Origin: Microdochium bolleyi
Lineage: Eukaryota > Ascomycota > Sordariomycetes > Xylariales > Microdochiaceae
Assembly: GCA_001566295.1 (NCBI GenBank)
Contig: KQ964258.1
Span: 682,001 to 746,000 of the forward strand
Reading direction: 5' to 3'
DNA length: 64,000 nt
Program-made: the position numbers and the translations under genes
In this document: piece by piece, positions 46,498 through 56,842 of the stretch
Layout of the letters: the number at the start of each line of letters is the position of its first letter
How positions within the stretch are numbered: position 1 is the stretch's first letter
Notes under the pieces: generated by a model
Told to the model about the DNA's origin: nothing
Databases searched by the model: none
What the model saw: the letters and a program-made list of their open reading frames with translations, nothing else

Positions 46498-47763
46498 CTA
46501 CTCTGTCTCGGCTTCAATGACAGTCTCCAGAGCCCTCGGGTGTCTGAACACACCCGTGATCCGGAATCCGCAGCCCTTCAGCAGCCTCCGCCACGCCTCC
46601 TCCGTCCTCTCGATCCCGCTCGTGCAGCTCATGAGCGCGAGGTCCAGCGTCGTCGCCAGCCTCGACGCCCCCTCGGCCGGCATCACGACCTCGTACACCA
46701 GCAGCTTCGAGTAACCCCGGGTCATGACCTTCCTCACCTCGGCGAACATGCGCGCCACGTCGGCGTCGGGCCAGTCGTGCGGCACCGCGTGGAAAAAGTA
46801 CGCCCGTGCCCCCGCGATGGGCTGCGGCTGGAAGAAGTCGTGCGCGAGCTTGGTGATGCGCTCGTCGAGCTTCTCCTTGCCGTGCGTGGTGACCACCTCG
46901 GGCAGGTCCTCGACGAAGAGGACGCCGGGCGGCAGGTCCGGGTGCCGATCCAGGAGGCGCTGAGTGTCCAGGCCCTGGGCACCGCCTACGTCGACGAAGA
47001 GCGGCTTGCCCAGGTCCGCGCCGGACACGAGGTCCGCGGTGTCGTAGACGTCTGTCCACAGCATCTTGTAGTGCGTCAGGGCAGCCATGACGCCCTGGAA
47101 CGACCACCCCTTCTCAGGGTGGTCCTGGACGTAGTTGAAGAAGTCGCGGCCATAGACTTCGCGATAGTTGTCAAAGGAAGGTATGTCGAGAGGTTCCTTG
47201 TATCCGTTCTTGGCGAGGAATCGGGGGAGATTGATGCCACAGGGGAAGGCATGATCCAACCTGCAAGCATAAGAGATGAATTGTTAGCAACAGGGGAAAT
47301 CTTTTATGCATCGCTCGATACACACGACTCACCCAGCTTTGATCACATCGGCACCATATGTCTCCTTGTGGCCCATGGCCAGAGAGAACGGTGTTGGCTT
47401 CCATGCGTCCAGACCTGCCTCTTCCAGGTAGTGCAGAGACTCGATTTGTTTGAGAAAGCGACGCAGCAAGTTGGGCTCACAGCTTTGATTAGCCCAACCA
47501 AGGAGCTCAGTGAGGCTTCTGGCTACTCCCGGGCTCTGCTTGTCTGCTTCCGTCCACTTTGCCCAGATCCCGAGATCCTGAACAAGCTGAAGCCCGGCAA
47601 TCAGCCCTGCGTTCTCAAAAGTGATGGCCCACGCCTGCTCAAAGGGATTCTCAAGCCGAGACAGCAGACGCCGGGCGGCTTCCTTGGCGGCAAAGCGGTC
47701 CGCGTCCGAGGCGAATTGCCCTGGCTCAATGGAGTCCAGGATGGAAACAGTGTCTGCTGTCAT
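46498..47763 (-). CDS. COMT-type O-methyltransferase, 397 aa, one intron
   Basis: The exons are 47763-47333 and 47260-46498. The intron is 72 nt, phase 2, with donor GTGAGT and acceptor TGCAG. The N-terminal 130 residues form the winged-helix dimerisation region (LVQDLGIWAKW, then PNLLRRFLKQIESLHYLEEAG). The SAM domain follows with FVDVGGAQGLD (motif I), LFVEDLPEVV, and FFHAVPHDWPD, where the His of HDWPD is the catalytic base of this class. The length matches fungal secondary-metabolism O-methyltransferases (about 400). Motif I has Ala-Gln in place of the more usual Gly-x. It likely methylates a phenolic hydroxyl; the acceptor is unknown. It lies on the same strand as the MFS exporter, 0.8 kb away. 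Confidence 0.9.
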
Positions 47764-48684
47764 CTTGATGTGCTCGTCTGATGTGTTGCAGTGTCTACAA
47801 GGATTCTCTTTTCCTTCCAGGATGATGTTGGTAGGTAGATGTGTCAGTCTTCATGCACGACAATGTTGGAGTTCTTATGCAAGGGGCGCAGGAAGGAGAT
47901 TCACTGAAGGATCAATGCCCAGCGAGAATGTTACTCGGGGTCAAGAACTTCTTCCGTAACGGCCTTTATGCCTCGTCTCGAGGCCTCCTTGGGGTGAGGT
48001 CAAGACCCCGGCACCCCGACGCTGTTGGTCGCTTCGGCCCGGACAGCACGATCCCGGACGGAGCGTCGACAGGTTGATCGGCAAGATTTCCTGGGCGGCG
48101 CCCGGGGGGCCCTGTTTCATGCCCTCAATGCACGGGGATATTTCTCCAAACGACGTGCCCGCGGATCCGGCCCCGGCTTCCTGACCATGTCGAAGCAGCA
48201 GGGTGACGGCACAGCAATCATACGACAAGACCCGCCCGAGCCGTAGCAAACAATCGACCATGTCCCTCCTGTTGTAGCCCCAGCCTCGTCCGGGTTGCGT
48301 CTGTTGTCTCCCTGTCGAAGTGCGCCAACTTTACACAGAACAGGGAGGCGAAGCGAGAGCACACATACGGGGAATGCCGCCGGATAACAGCGGCAAGATC
48401 TTCCAAGGCGATCGCTGGAGGATGTGTGACCAACATTTCTCAAATCCCGGCCTGGCTTCGCGACGATGTGATTGCTCTTCCAAGGTCAAGAGAGCATGGC
48501 TTCGTTGGACAACCATACGTTCAAATACAAAGCAACATGTTGGTTCCCTGCATTGTGCTCCTGGGCATGACCCTGAAGGCATAGAACGACAAACACCTCG
48601 ACTGTCGCTCGTCCTTGTTCAAAGGCGCGAAGGTTCACCTTTGCTAGATGCCAGCTTCAAACTATTCGTCTTCAAGACACAACC
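47764..48684. other. Divergent promoter region
   Basis: 921 bp between the O-methyltransferase (minus) and the SAT4-like gene (plus), so it may hold shared control sites. No gene is seen. Confidence 0.5.
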
Positions 48685-49832
48685 ATGGCTGAAGTACCGC
48701 CTGCCATCATTGAGAGTCGCGCCGAGTACATCATAGGCTCCCTCATCATCATCACACGATGGGTCGTCCGCATCAAAGTGCGCAAGATTCGTGCATGGTA
48801 TTGGGATGACTGGTTCTCCGTCTCCTTGTTCATCTGGCACACAGGCCTCTTTGCCATGGTCGAGTACCTCGCCGTCGTCGGCGCTCCACTCGGCTTCACG
48901 CAAGAGCAGCGCGAGGCTCTGACTCCTCAACAGCGAGTCGACATGACCAAGGGCGCCAAGGGCATGTTTGCGTCTTTCTTGATTTACATCCAACTCATCT
49001 GGAGCGCAAAGGGGGTTCTGATTGTGCTCTTCATGCGATTGACGTGAGTACTTCCTGATAGATAGAGATGGCATCCCAACTTTCCCGGTTTGAGCCATTA
49101 CTGAGCCATTACTGACACAAACACAGCCGACAAACTCCTCTGCGCACATACATGTTCATCGTCCTTGGCATCTCGGTGTGCTGCTGGCTCGCAGCTTGTA
49201 TCGCGACCTTCACGCACTGCCTGCCTATCCAGCGGAACTGGCAGATCCTCCCCGACCCCGGCTTCGAGTGCTCGGCCGGATACACCCAGAACATCGTCAT
49301 TGCAACCGGAAACGTCCTTGTCGACGCCCTCCTCATCGCCGTCCCCTTGCAGACCATGAGAGACATCCAGATGCGGCCGTGGCGCAGGGTCGGTATCACG
49401 TTCCTCCTGTCCCTCGGTGTCTTCGTCATGGCTATGGCCATCGCTCGCTGCATCCTTTCGCTCGACCACGGGCCCGGGGTGGCGCAGTCATCGGTCTGGG
49501 TCTTCCGCGAGGCGCTCGTCACCATCTTCGCCGTCAACGCCCCGGCCCTGACGGCGCTCTTCCGTCGCGACACCTGGAGATGGCACGGGTCTGGCACCAG
49601 CGGCTCGGGCCATACCAGCAAGTCCGGAGGCTTTGCTCAAATGGATTTGCCACCAACGATCGGTGGCTCCGGGGGCCAGACGGCGGGCTCCAAGAAAGGG
49701 GGCGAGATCTATAAGATGACCGAATTCGAGACGAGCAGCAGAGAGAGCACAAGCAACTTAGTGGGCCTGGAGCGACACTCGCACATCCTCCCTCCGAGCT
49801 TGAGAGACAACAACGACAACCATGCGTATTAG
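48685..49832 (+). CDS. SAT4/PTH11-like rhodopsin-domain membrane protein, 354 aa, one intron
   Basis: The exons are 48685-49043 and 49127-49832. The intron is 83 nt, phase 2, with donor GTGAGT, branch CTGAC and acceptor ACAG. The protein has about seven hydrophobic segments. Family marks are WYWDDWFS after the first helix (usual form: GWDDYF), FTHCLPIQRNWQ with the conserved Pro and Trp, CSAGYTQNI, a VDALLIAVPLQTM helix, and SSVWVFREALVTIFAVNAPAL near the end. A 105-residue Ser/Gly-rich cytosolic tail follows. It lacks an N-terminal CFEM domain. Such proteins are fungus-specific GPCR-like or of unknown activity; several sit in secondary-metabolite loci. It is divergent from the O-methyltransferase. 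Whether it signals or transports is not known. Confidence 0.87.
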
Positions 49833-51054
49833 AAGAGAACAAAAACAGCTATCTCAGGGGTATCCTTTGAACAGGAGCGATACTATGGTTACAAATGGGC
49901 GGCCATGGAATGTAACAAGCACGAGGCATACAGAAAGTAGTTCTCGCAACATGATTTCTGGGACAAACCTCCATTCTTAAAGTGTGTGCCACCAGCAAAT
50001 ATTGTGTGATTTTATGTGTTACCCTCTTGTTGTTCATACATCAAGAAGCAGTTCGGAACAAGGTCTGATTGGGCCGAGACCCGTTGGTGCCCCGACCTAG
50101 GGACACGATGGGCACAACTCACAACCTTCTTTCATGCCTTCGAGCGCGAAGCAACTCGACGGTCTACATGGCAACTTCATCTAGCCGTGATAAACCCGCG
50201 GTAGCAGTCTCCTGAATCTTGCATGGACGCCTGAGAAAAGAAAGAGAGAAAGAAATGCCGGTCGTTTACATCTTGACCATTGATGTTCGAGGCATGGCGA
50301 GAGCGATCTAGGAAGGTTTCGCACAATGACATGTTCGTCTCCCTTATCAGTAACGTCGGGCGTAGCCGAAGCCCCTTGCCAAAAAGCGAGGCTCCCAAGC
50401 GCACAATAACATGGATCCGACCACTTCTATTTGGAGAGCGTAGATTAAGTGTTTGCCACAAATGGTTGATTGAACGTGATGCGATATCCTAGATCGTAGT
50501 GTCTGGCACCAAGTCTCATACCATTGTCCACAGCTGCTGTTCTTGGCCCTGGTAAACTGTCTCATCCCGCCCGGGGAAGTTTTGTCTCTTCCTGGACGAT
50601 GACTTTCTGAAGCTGACTTGTATCACTCTGCTGAAGAGCACGTCATAACTTTGCAAATTCCGATGCCGCACCTGTAAACCTCGGCCTGCCATGAAACGAG
50701 GGAAACCCTTGTTCAATGCTGTCGGTCGTCGCCTGACGTTTTGTTGCCGAAGATCGCACTTCATAGAGATGCACCTGTGATTTTCTATGCCGCCACAGAG
50801 CCCACGATTATGCAAGCCCCGCCTGCCGAAAAAGGACCCCGGACTGCTTACACCATGCTTACCTACCCCCTTTCCGAGCGCACCTATGTTTTCCTCGATC
50901 CTCCAGCTGGATCCGGTGTTTGCGGGCGGACCAAGCTGTCGGTCTCTCACGGCACTGGTCAAGCTTCTTCTTGGTTGTGCTTAAGCTTTGGCATGAGAGA
51001 GCAGAGCTATTTACTCAGGCTTTTCGCATCTTGCGATGCGCTTCCACTGGCACC
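49833..51054. other. Intergenic region of 1.2 kb
   Basis: No gene supported. The NLR frame stays open upstream of 51055 to about 50920, but without an ATG start better than the one used. Confidence 0.45.
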
Positions 51055-54000
51055 ATGGCTGAGAACAACCCCTCGACGAGAGCGAGAACCAACTCGGACA
51101 CTTACACCATCGGTTGGATTTGCGCCTTACCTACAGAGTACGTGGCGGCCCGGGCATTTCTAGATGAACAACATGACGAACCAGATTCGGTTGCTGTACA
51201 CGATGGTAACAATTACACCCTCGGCCGGATGGGAAGGCATCAAGTAGCGATAGCTGTTCTGCCCGACGGCGAATATGGGACGACCTCGGCTGCCATGGTT
51301 GCTAGAGACATGCTTCACTCCTTTCGCAATATCCGAATCGGCCTGATGGTCGGGATAGGGGGCGGGGCTCCATCTGGAAAGCACGATGTTCGTCTCGGCG
51401 ACGTTGTTGTCAGCAGGCCACAGGACGGATACGGGGGCGTCTTCCAGTACGACTTTGGCAAGACGATACAGGAGAAAGCCTTCCAGGAGACGCAGTTCCT
51501 GAACGCACCGCCTACGGTGCTCCGAGCCGCAGTGAGCGGCTTGAAGGCTCAACACGAAATGGAAGGGCATGGCATCGAGGAAATGATCAGCTCGGTGCTC
51601 AAGAAGTACAAAAGGTTGCAGAAGAAGTATGCGAGACCGGGCCATGACAGGCTTTTCCGGAGCTCGTTCCTGCACATGTCGGAAGACGATGACTGTACTG
51701 GATGTGCTTCGGATCTAGTGCGCCTCAGCCAGCGGGGCGAACGTGACAGCGAGGATGAGCAAGTGGTGATTCACTACGGCTTGATCGCCTCTTCCAACCA
51801 GCTGATGAAGGATGCTCTCATAAGAGACAGGCTTGCGGCAGACAAGGGTGTTGTCTGCTTCGAAATGGAGGCTGCAGGTCTGATGAACCACTTCCCGTGC
51901 TTGGTCATACGAGGAATATGCGACTACGCCGACACGCACAAGAACAAGGACTGGCAAGGCTACGCAGCAATGGCAGCAGCCGCCTACGCAAAGCAGATTC
52001 TGTATCAGATCGCACCCAACAAGATCGAGGCACAGCAGAAGGCGATGGATGTGGTCAATGAAAGTCGGTAGGATTGTTCTGGCCATTTATGCTCGCATTG
52101 ATGTTAATAATCTATGCGCCTATAGTTCGCGACACGACACACGAGATAGCGGCCGATGTGAGGGGGATAGTAGCGAGACTGGGCGATGAGAAACTCGATA
52201 CAATACTCGATTGGTTCAGTCCTGTCGATTTCGGGCAGAAGCACCACGATCAGTTTCATCGCCACCACCCAGGCACTGGGCGCTGGTTTCTCCAGTCAGA
52301 GACCTATAAAGCCTGGAACGTGAAGAAGGGCAGCATCCTGTTTGGTTTAGGCATGCCGGGGGCTGGCAAAACTGTCCTGACATCCATACTGATCGACGAT
52401 TTGCTTCGAAACAAGCAGGCCGCCGACCTCGGGATGGGCTACTCGGTCGCTTGGATCTATTGCGACTTCCGCGACAGCGATGATCAGAAGCTGGACAATC
52501 TGCTTGGAAGTCTCTTGAAGCAATTGCTCCAGCAACATGGGGAGATACCTAAAGGCATTCTGGCGCGCTATGAGAGCAGCTGTGAGATGAAGACAAGGTT
52601 CTTGACCGCGGACTATATGTCCAGCCTCCAGGACGCTATTCGACTAAACCCGAGAACCTACTTTTTCATCGACGCTCTCGACGAGTGCACCACCGCGGGG
52701 GGCGTGCGTGACCAACTTCTTGATCATCTCCACATTCTTCAGCAGGTTTGTGGCTGTAATCTGTTCATCACGTCAAGGCCTGTTTTAGATATCACAAACA
52801 AAGTGCTTGGGTGGGGGCCGGAGGATGTGCTGCGGACCGAGATTCGCGCAGCCGAGGAAGATATTCGACATTATGCGGAGTCACACATGTACAGATTCCC
52901 TCCCTTTGTTATCCAGGAGCCTCAGCTCCAGTCGATGGTGATATCGACTGTTGTGGACGCAGTTGAGGGAATGTGAGTACACTTTTGCCACTGTCGACTA
53001 CTCTTATTTTATCTGACCGTAGCCAGGTTTCTCCTTGCCAAACTTCACCTCGATGCTCTTCCCGACAATCACAACACAAAACTTCTTACCTCGGCACTCC
53101 AGGCGATACGCAAAGCCGTAGATGCGTATGGATACGCATATGACATTGCTATGGAGCGGATCTGCTCGCAGCCGGAGAAGCTCAAAGACTTGGCGATTGA
53201 AACACTGAGCTGGCTTGTTCTCCCTGGGCGACAGCTTGAAATGAGACAACTCCAGTGCGCGCTTGCCATAGAGTTGAACAGCGTCGCCTGCGACCAGAGC
53301 AACGTCACGGACGCGGCAACTATCATCTCCGTGTGTGCTGGGCTTGTCACGGTCGACAGCACAACCGGCGTGGTCGGCCTCGTCCATTACACCACGAAAG
53401 AATATTTCGAAACTGCCCGGCAGCGTTGGTTTCCGAGAGCCATGTCGACTCTGCCAAAGAAGCTCTTGACGTATCTCACATACAGCGAGTTCAAGACAGG
53501 CCGGACGCGCTCCCAGGCAGCTATGAAAACCCGCTTGAAAGACTATCCGCTCTACAAATTTGCCTGCGACAACTGGGGCTGGTATTCTAGGAGCTACTAC
53601 GAAGAGGATACGCGTGAGGCTATGCTTGGGTTCCTGTGTGATACCAAGTGTGTCGAATCAGCTATTCAGATTCTCGAATTTGACTTTAGAACGCACCGCT
53701 GGACAACGGCGTCTTCATTCAGCTGTGAGACCCCGTGGAATGTCACGCATCTGGTTGCAGTCAGCGGCTCATCTGCTGCGCTGGAACTGTTGGCGGCCAG
53801 CCACGAGGTCAGCTTGGACGGCCAGGACAGAGACGGCCGGACACCCTTGATGCTTGCAATAATGCAGTGGAACAAGAGCACGGCGAGCTGGCTCATCGAG
53901 CACGAAGCCTCGGTCGACCTGGCGGATAATTTGGCCAGATCACCACTGACAGTGGCCGTGATATCGGGCAATGCTGAGATTGTGCAGATGCTGGTTGCTG

Positions 54001-54512
54001 CCCGGGCACCACTAGATCAGGTTAGCACGCTTGGCGAAACTCCCATCTGCCGGGCAGCAATGGACGGTCATTCGGAAATTGTCAGGGAATTAGTGGCGGC
54101 CGGAGCGAGCCTCGACATACCACTCGAGAACGGAAGAACACCTTTGTCCTGGGCCGCATCGAGTGAGGATGTCACGATGCTGCAGATCCTCCTTGACGGT
54201 GGTGCCTCTCCTGATACTCAATCTCACGACGGGGCATCCCCGCTACGTCTTGCAGCAGAAGCGGGGCGAGTAGAGGCTGTCGAGATCCTCATAAATTTTG
54301 AATTATGCTTTCCGGAACGGTCGAGTGAAAATCTCAACCACGCGTTCCCGGAAATCATTGCGTATGCCAAGAAGGAGCGAGCACATGCGACGCACGGAAA
54401 AACCTGGAAGCTCGAACAGGTTTTGGGTCAGATGATGTACAAAGCGGGCGACAAGTGCGACTGTGGAGAGAAGACGTTCTGGTATGAGAAAGAACAATGG
54501 TGGGACTGGTAA
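51055..54512 (+). CDS. Fungal NLR-like STAND protein: PNP/UDP phosphorylase - NACHT - ankyrin, about 1113 aa
   Basis: ATG 51055 is chosen for its strong context (CACCATGG) and because the domain begins at once (YTIGWICALPTEYVAARAF). Residues 10-320 form a nucleoside-phosphorylase-like domain (LMVGIGGGAP; CFEMEAAGLMNHFPCLVIRG with the Glu-Met-Glu signature). NACHT follows, with Walker A GMPGAGKT at 412-419 and Walker B FFIDALDE around Asp519. The C-terminus has about five ankyrin repeats from residue ~860 (DGRTPLMLAI, ETPICRAAMDGHSEIVRELV, GRTPLSWAA). The exons as read are 51055-52063, 52126-52972 and 53027-54512. Intron 2 (GTGAGT...CCAG) is clear. Intron 1 needs a weak GTCGGT donor with a TATAG acceptor; a GTAGGA donor at 52068 with acceptor at 52161-52162 also keeps frame (1102 aa). 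These proteins are linked to non-self recognition and programmed cell death in fungi. Confidence 0.9.
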
Positions 54513-55790
54513 GTACGCCGAGGCCCAGACAACAGTTCTTGGAGAGAAGATGGCCTCCATCAGCGCCATGTTATTTAGAGTTCCGAGAGCTTCTTAGTTA
54601 AACATGATTCAAAGTGAATACTCTCGCAAGGTACTCTCAATATAAGGCTCAACTGAGAAGTTTCCCAGTCCTGAGGATATCTATTTTGGACTCCACATTA
54701 AACCATGTCCCCATAAGACTAGGCTGTATAGTTGTAGTCCGTCCTCAACTCGTACAGATTCATTGATTTGCCTTGCTAGGATGGGTGCCTCGCACTGAGA
54801 GCCGGGCAACCTTTCAAGATCTCCCCCTTAATGTATGTTAACAACAGTCGGTTGAAGCAGCAGCGACTCGTCTTCCTTCCAGATTTTCTGAGTGAAAGAG
54901 ACTCGGCACCTATTGCGTATTTTTGAGCACTGGAGGTGATATAGGTGAGTTTGCATCGCACTGCTTGGAGGTAATCGGATATCACCACAGAGAATCAAAC
55001 ATATTGTCTCTCAATGGTTTTGTGAAGTCAGCGAGCGATCTGATGTCCTTTCAAATTCTCGCAGTGCTCTCACAGCAGACTGCCAACAACGTTCACTTGA
55101 GTCAACATGCTCGTGAAGGAGACTGGTACGAGAACTCTTGCTTCCAACACTTCGCTTCGAATGCTGAGCGAGTCATATATATATTCTTGTACCATCTGAT
55201 GCTAATACATACGACCATAGGATCGAGAAAATTAAGGGTCCCGTCCGCTCCCCTGTACACAAGCTCGATACCGCCGGACTAGTAGTTGGGTCGGTGACGA
55301 CCAGCGAATCCCCGGTGTTGTATGTTTTTGTTTTGCTTTTGTTTTGCATCTATTTTGTTGTTGTCGATCTTGATATTGCGAAGTTCGTGCAGTTCTGAAA
55401 AATTGTGGACTTGTTCAGGTCTTGACGTTGCCTGGCGAGTTTCGGGTGCATCGTTGGCGCATATCCTGTTGTACGTAGGGAATTATCGCTTGGGAGTGGC
55501 ATCTTCGACTCTCATTCAGCTGATTTGGTGTATATATCCCAGTCTTCAGAAGAATCTTCTGTCCACATAAGGTTACACAGATTGAATAGTTGGGAGGCAA
55601 CGTTCAGCTGCTCTTGACGCAAATCAAGGCCAAGTCTCCGACGAAGGTCTGATAATCCGGCTCAGGCTGGGAGATTGGCGTATCATCCACGGGCCAACCC
55701 CTATATTAATATGCAACATCTACTTGCCACCTTAGCACTGTGTATTGCGGGGTCACATCGCTGAGTGTCTTGACTCTGTCGAATATCTTT
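54513..55790. other. AT-rich convergent intergenic region
   Basis: 1.3 kb between the NLR and DUF3632 genes, visibly richer in A/T than the rest of the window. No open frame of note. Confidence 0.5.
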
Positions 55791-55934
55791 TCACATGAGA
55801 GATGCAGCGCCCCTCGCCATAGCCTTCAGCCCCTCGTTCCAGCCTTCCCCTTCTGCGACAGTCTCGAAACTGGTCTTCCAGAACTCCCATCTCTGCGAGG
55901 AGAGCACCGAGCTGCCCGAGAACTGCGCGCTTGC
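55791..55934 (-). other. In-frame continuation of the DUF3632 gene beyond the TAG
   Basis: Forty-seven codons without a stop follow the TAG in the same frame and end with TGA at 55791-55793. They encode SSQRWEFWKTSFETVAEG and an Ala-rich end (GAASLM), which match the usual C-terminal pattern of the family (ERWxFWKxRF, then a helix ending in AAxxM). This strongly suggests it was translated as part of the protein in a recent ancestor or still is under some condition. Confidence 0.65.
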
Positions 55935-56842
55935 CTACGAGGTTTGTTCCGACGCAGTCAGTGCCGCTCTTTCGCATATCTGTCGCAATTGTGGGCCAGA
56001 ATGCCTCATCCACTCCCCGGATGCAGTGACTCGACTGTTTAAGATGTCCTCTCCTGAAACATTGAAATCGTTGGTCTCGAAAGAATCGCGAAGAGTCCAG
56101 ATGCCGAAGTAGTACCAGTCAATCAAACCAATACCGTAAAGCCTACTGACAGTTGAGTTGAGGTTGACCCATTCCTTTAATGGTTCGAAACTATCCTCAT
56201 TGGCGGAAGGAGCTGGCACGAATGGTTAGAATCTGGCTGCGAAAAGCACGGTGGTGAAACTTGCCCATCCAGCTCTCTTGAGTACAATTTTCAAGTCCGT
56301 CAAGATCTGTCCAGATAGTGCGATCGCTCTAAAATCGTGGCAGCCTTCGGTCAGTATTGGATACTGGCAATGACAATCCAGGTTGACATTTAGGTTCGTA
56401 CCTCGACATCCGTCGTGGGAAGACCTTTCAACTCTACCACCAAGCGAACGAGCTGGTTCTGGGCAGGGTGGTCGTGCGGGACTTGGCGTGCAATCTTCAG
56501 AAAGACTTCCCAGAACTCTAACAGAAAGCTGAGGTAGGATTCCACCGGCTCAATCTCTTGGAGAGCTCTGTTGCCCGGTGTGAGCTTGTCCAGCTCTTTC
56601 GCACTCTCTGCCGGATCAGACTGATCGTCGTTTTGGATGTAGGTACTGATGATATCGAAGACCTTCTGCGAGACATGCCACGGCTCGTCGTCCCGGAGAC
56701 TCACGGCTAAATCTGCGCTCATATATGGCATCAGATGGGTTGATACCTTTTCGGTCGCGGACAAGTTATGGCGTTTCAAAACTTTCGAGATTGAGAGTGG
56801 GCGTTGTGAGGGGTAAGTTGGCTTTGAGTTAGAAAGATCCAT
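55935..56842 (-). CDS. DUF3632 protein, 260 aa up to an in-frame TAG, two introns (one GC-AG)
   Basis: The exons are 56842-56402, 56328-56265 and 56212-55935. Intron 1 (73 nt) is GT-AG with a CTGAC branch. Intron 2 (52 nt) has a GC donor (GCAAGT), a CTAAC branch and a CCAG acceptor; this joint yields ESWMAPSANED and leads straight into EWVNLNSTVSRL. DUF3632 marks are FLLEFWEVFLKIARQVPHDHP, IWTDLDGLENCTQESW, and DWYYFGIWTLRDSFE. The frame ends at TAG 55935-55937, yet the same frame continues with the conserved C-terminal block (see next entry), so the gene is either truncated, a young pseudogene, or recoded. The family has no known function and is common in accessory regions of Pezizomycotina. 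The start at 56842 is the first ATG of the conserved frame; an upstream exon cannot be excluded. Confidence 0.72.

Noticed and set aside
48619..49149. Minus-strand frame of 176 codons
   Set aside because: Antisense of the SAT4/PTH11-like gene; Asp/His/Glu-rich shadow.
54494..54600. Extra 3' exon of the NLR using GTAAGT at 54511
   Set aside because: The only nearby acceptor would give an intron of about 38 nt and a short unrelated tail; the direct stop at 54510-54512 is simpler.
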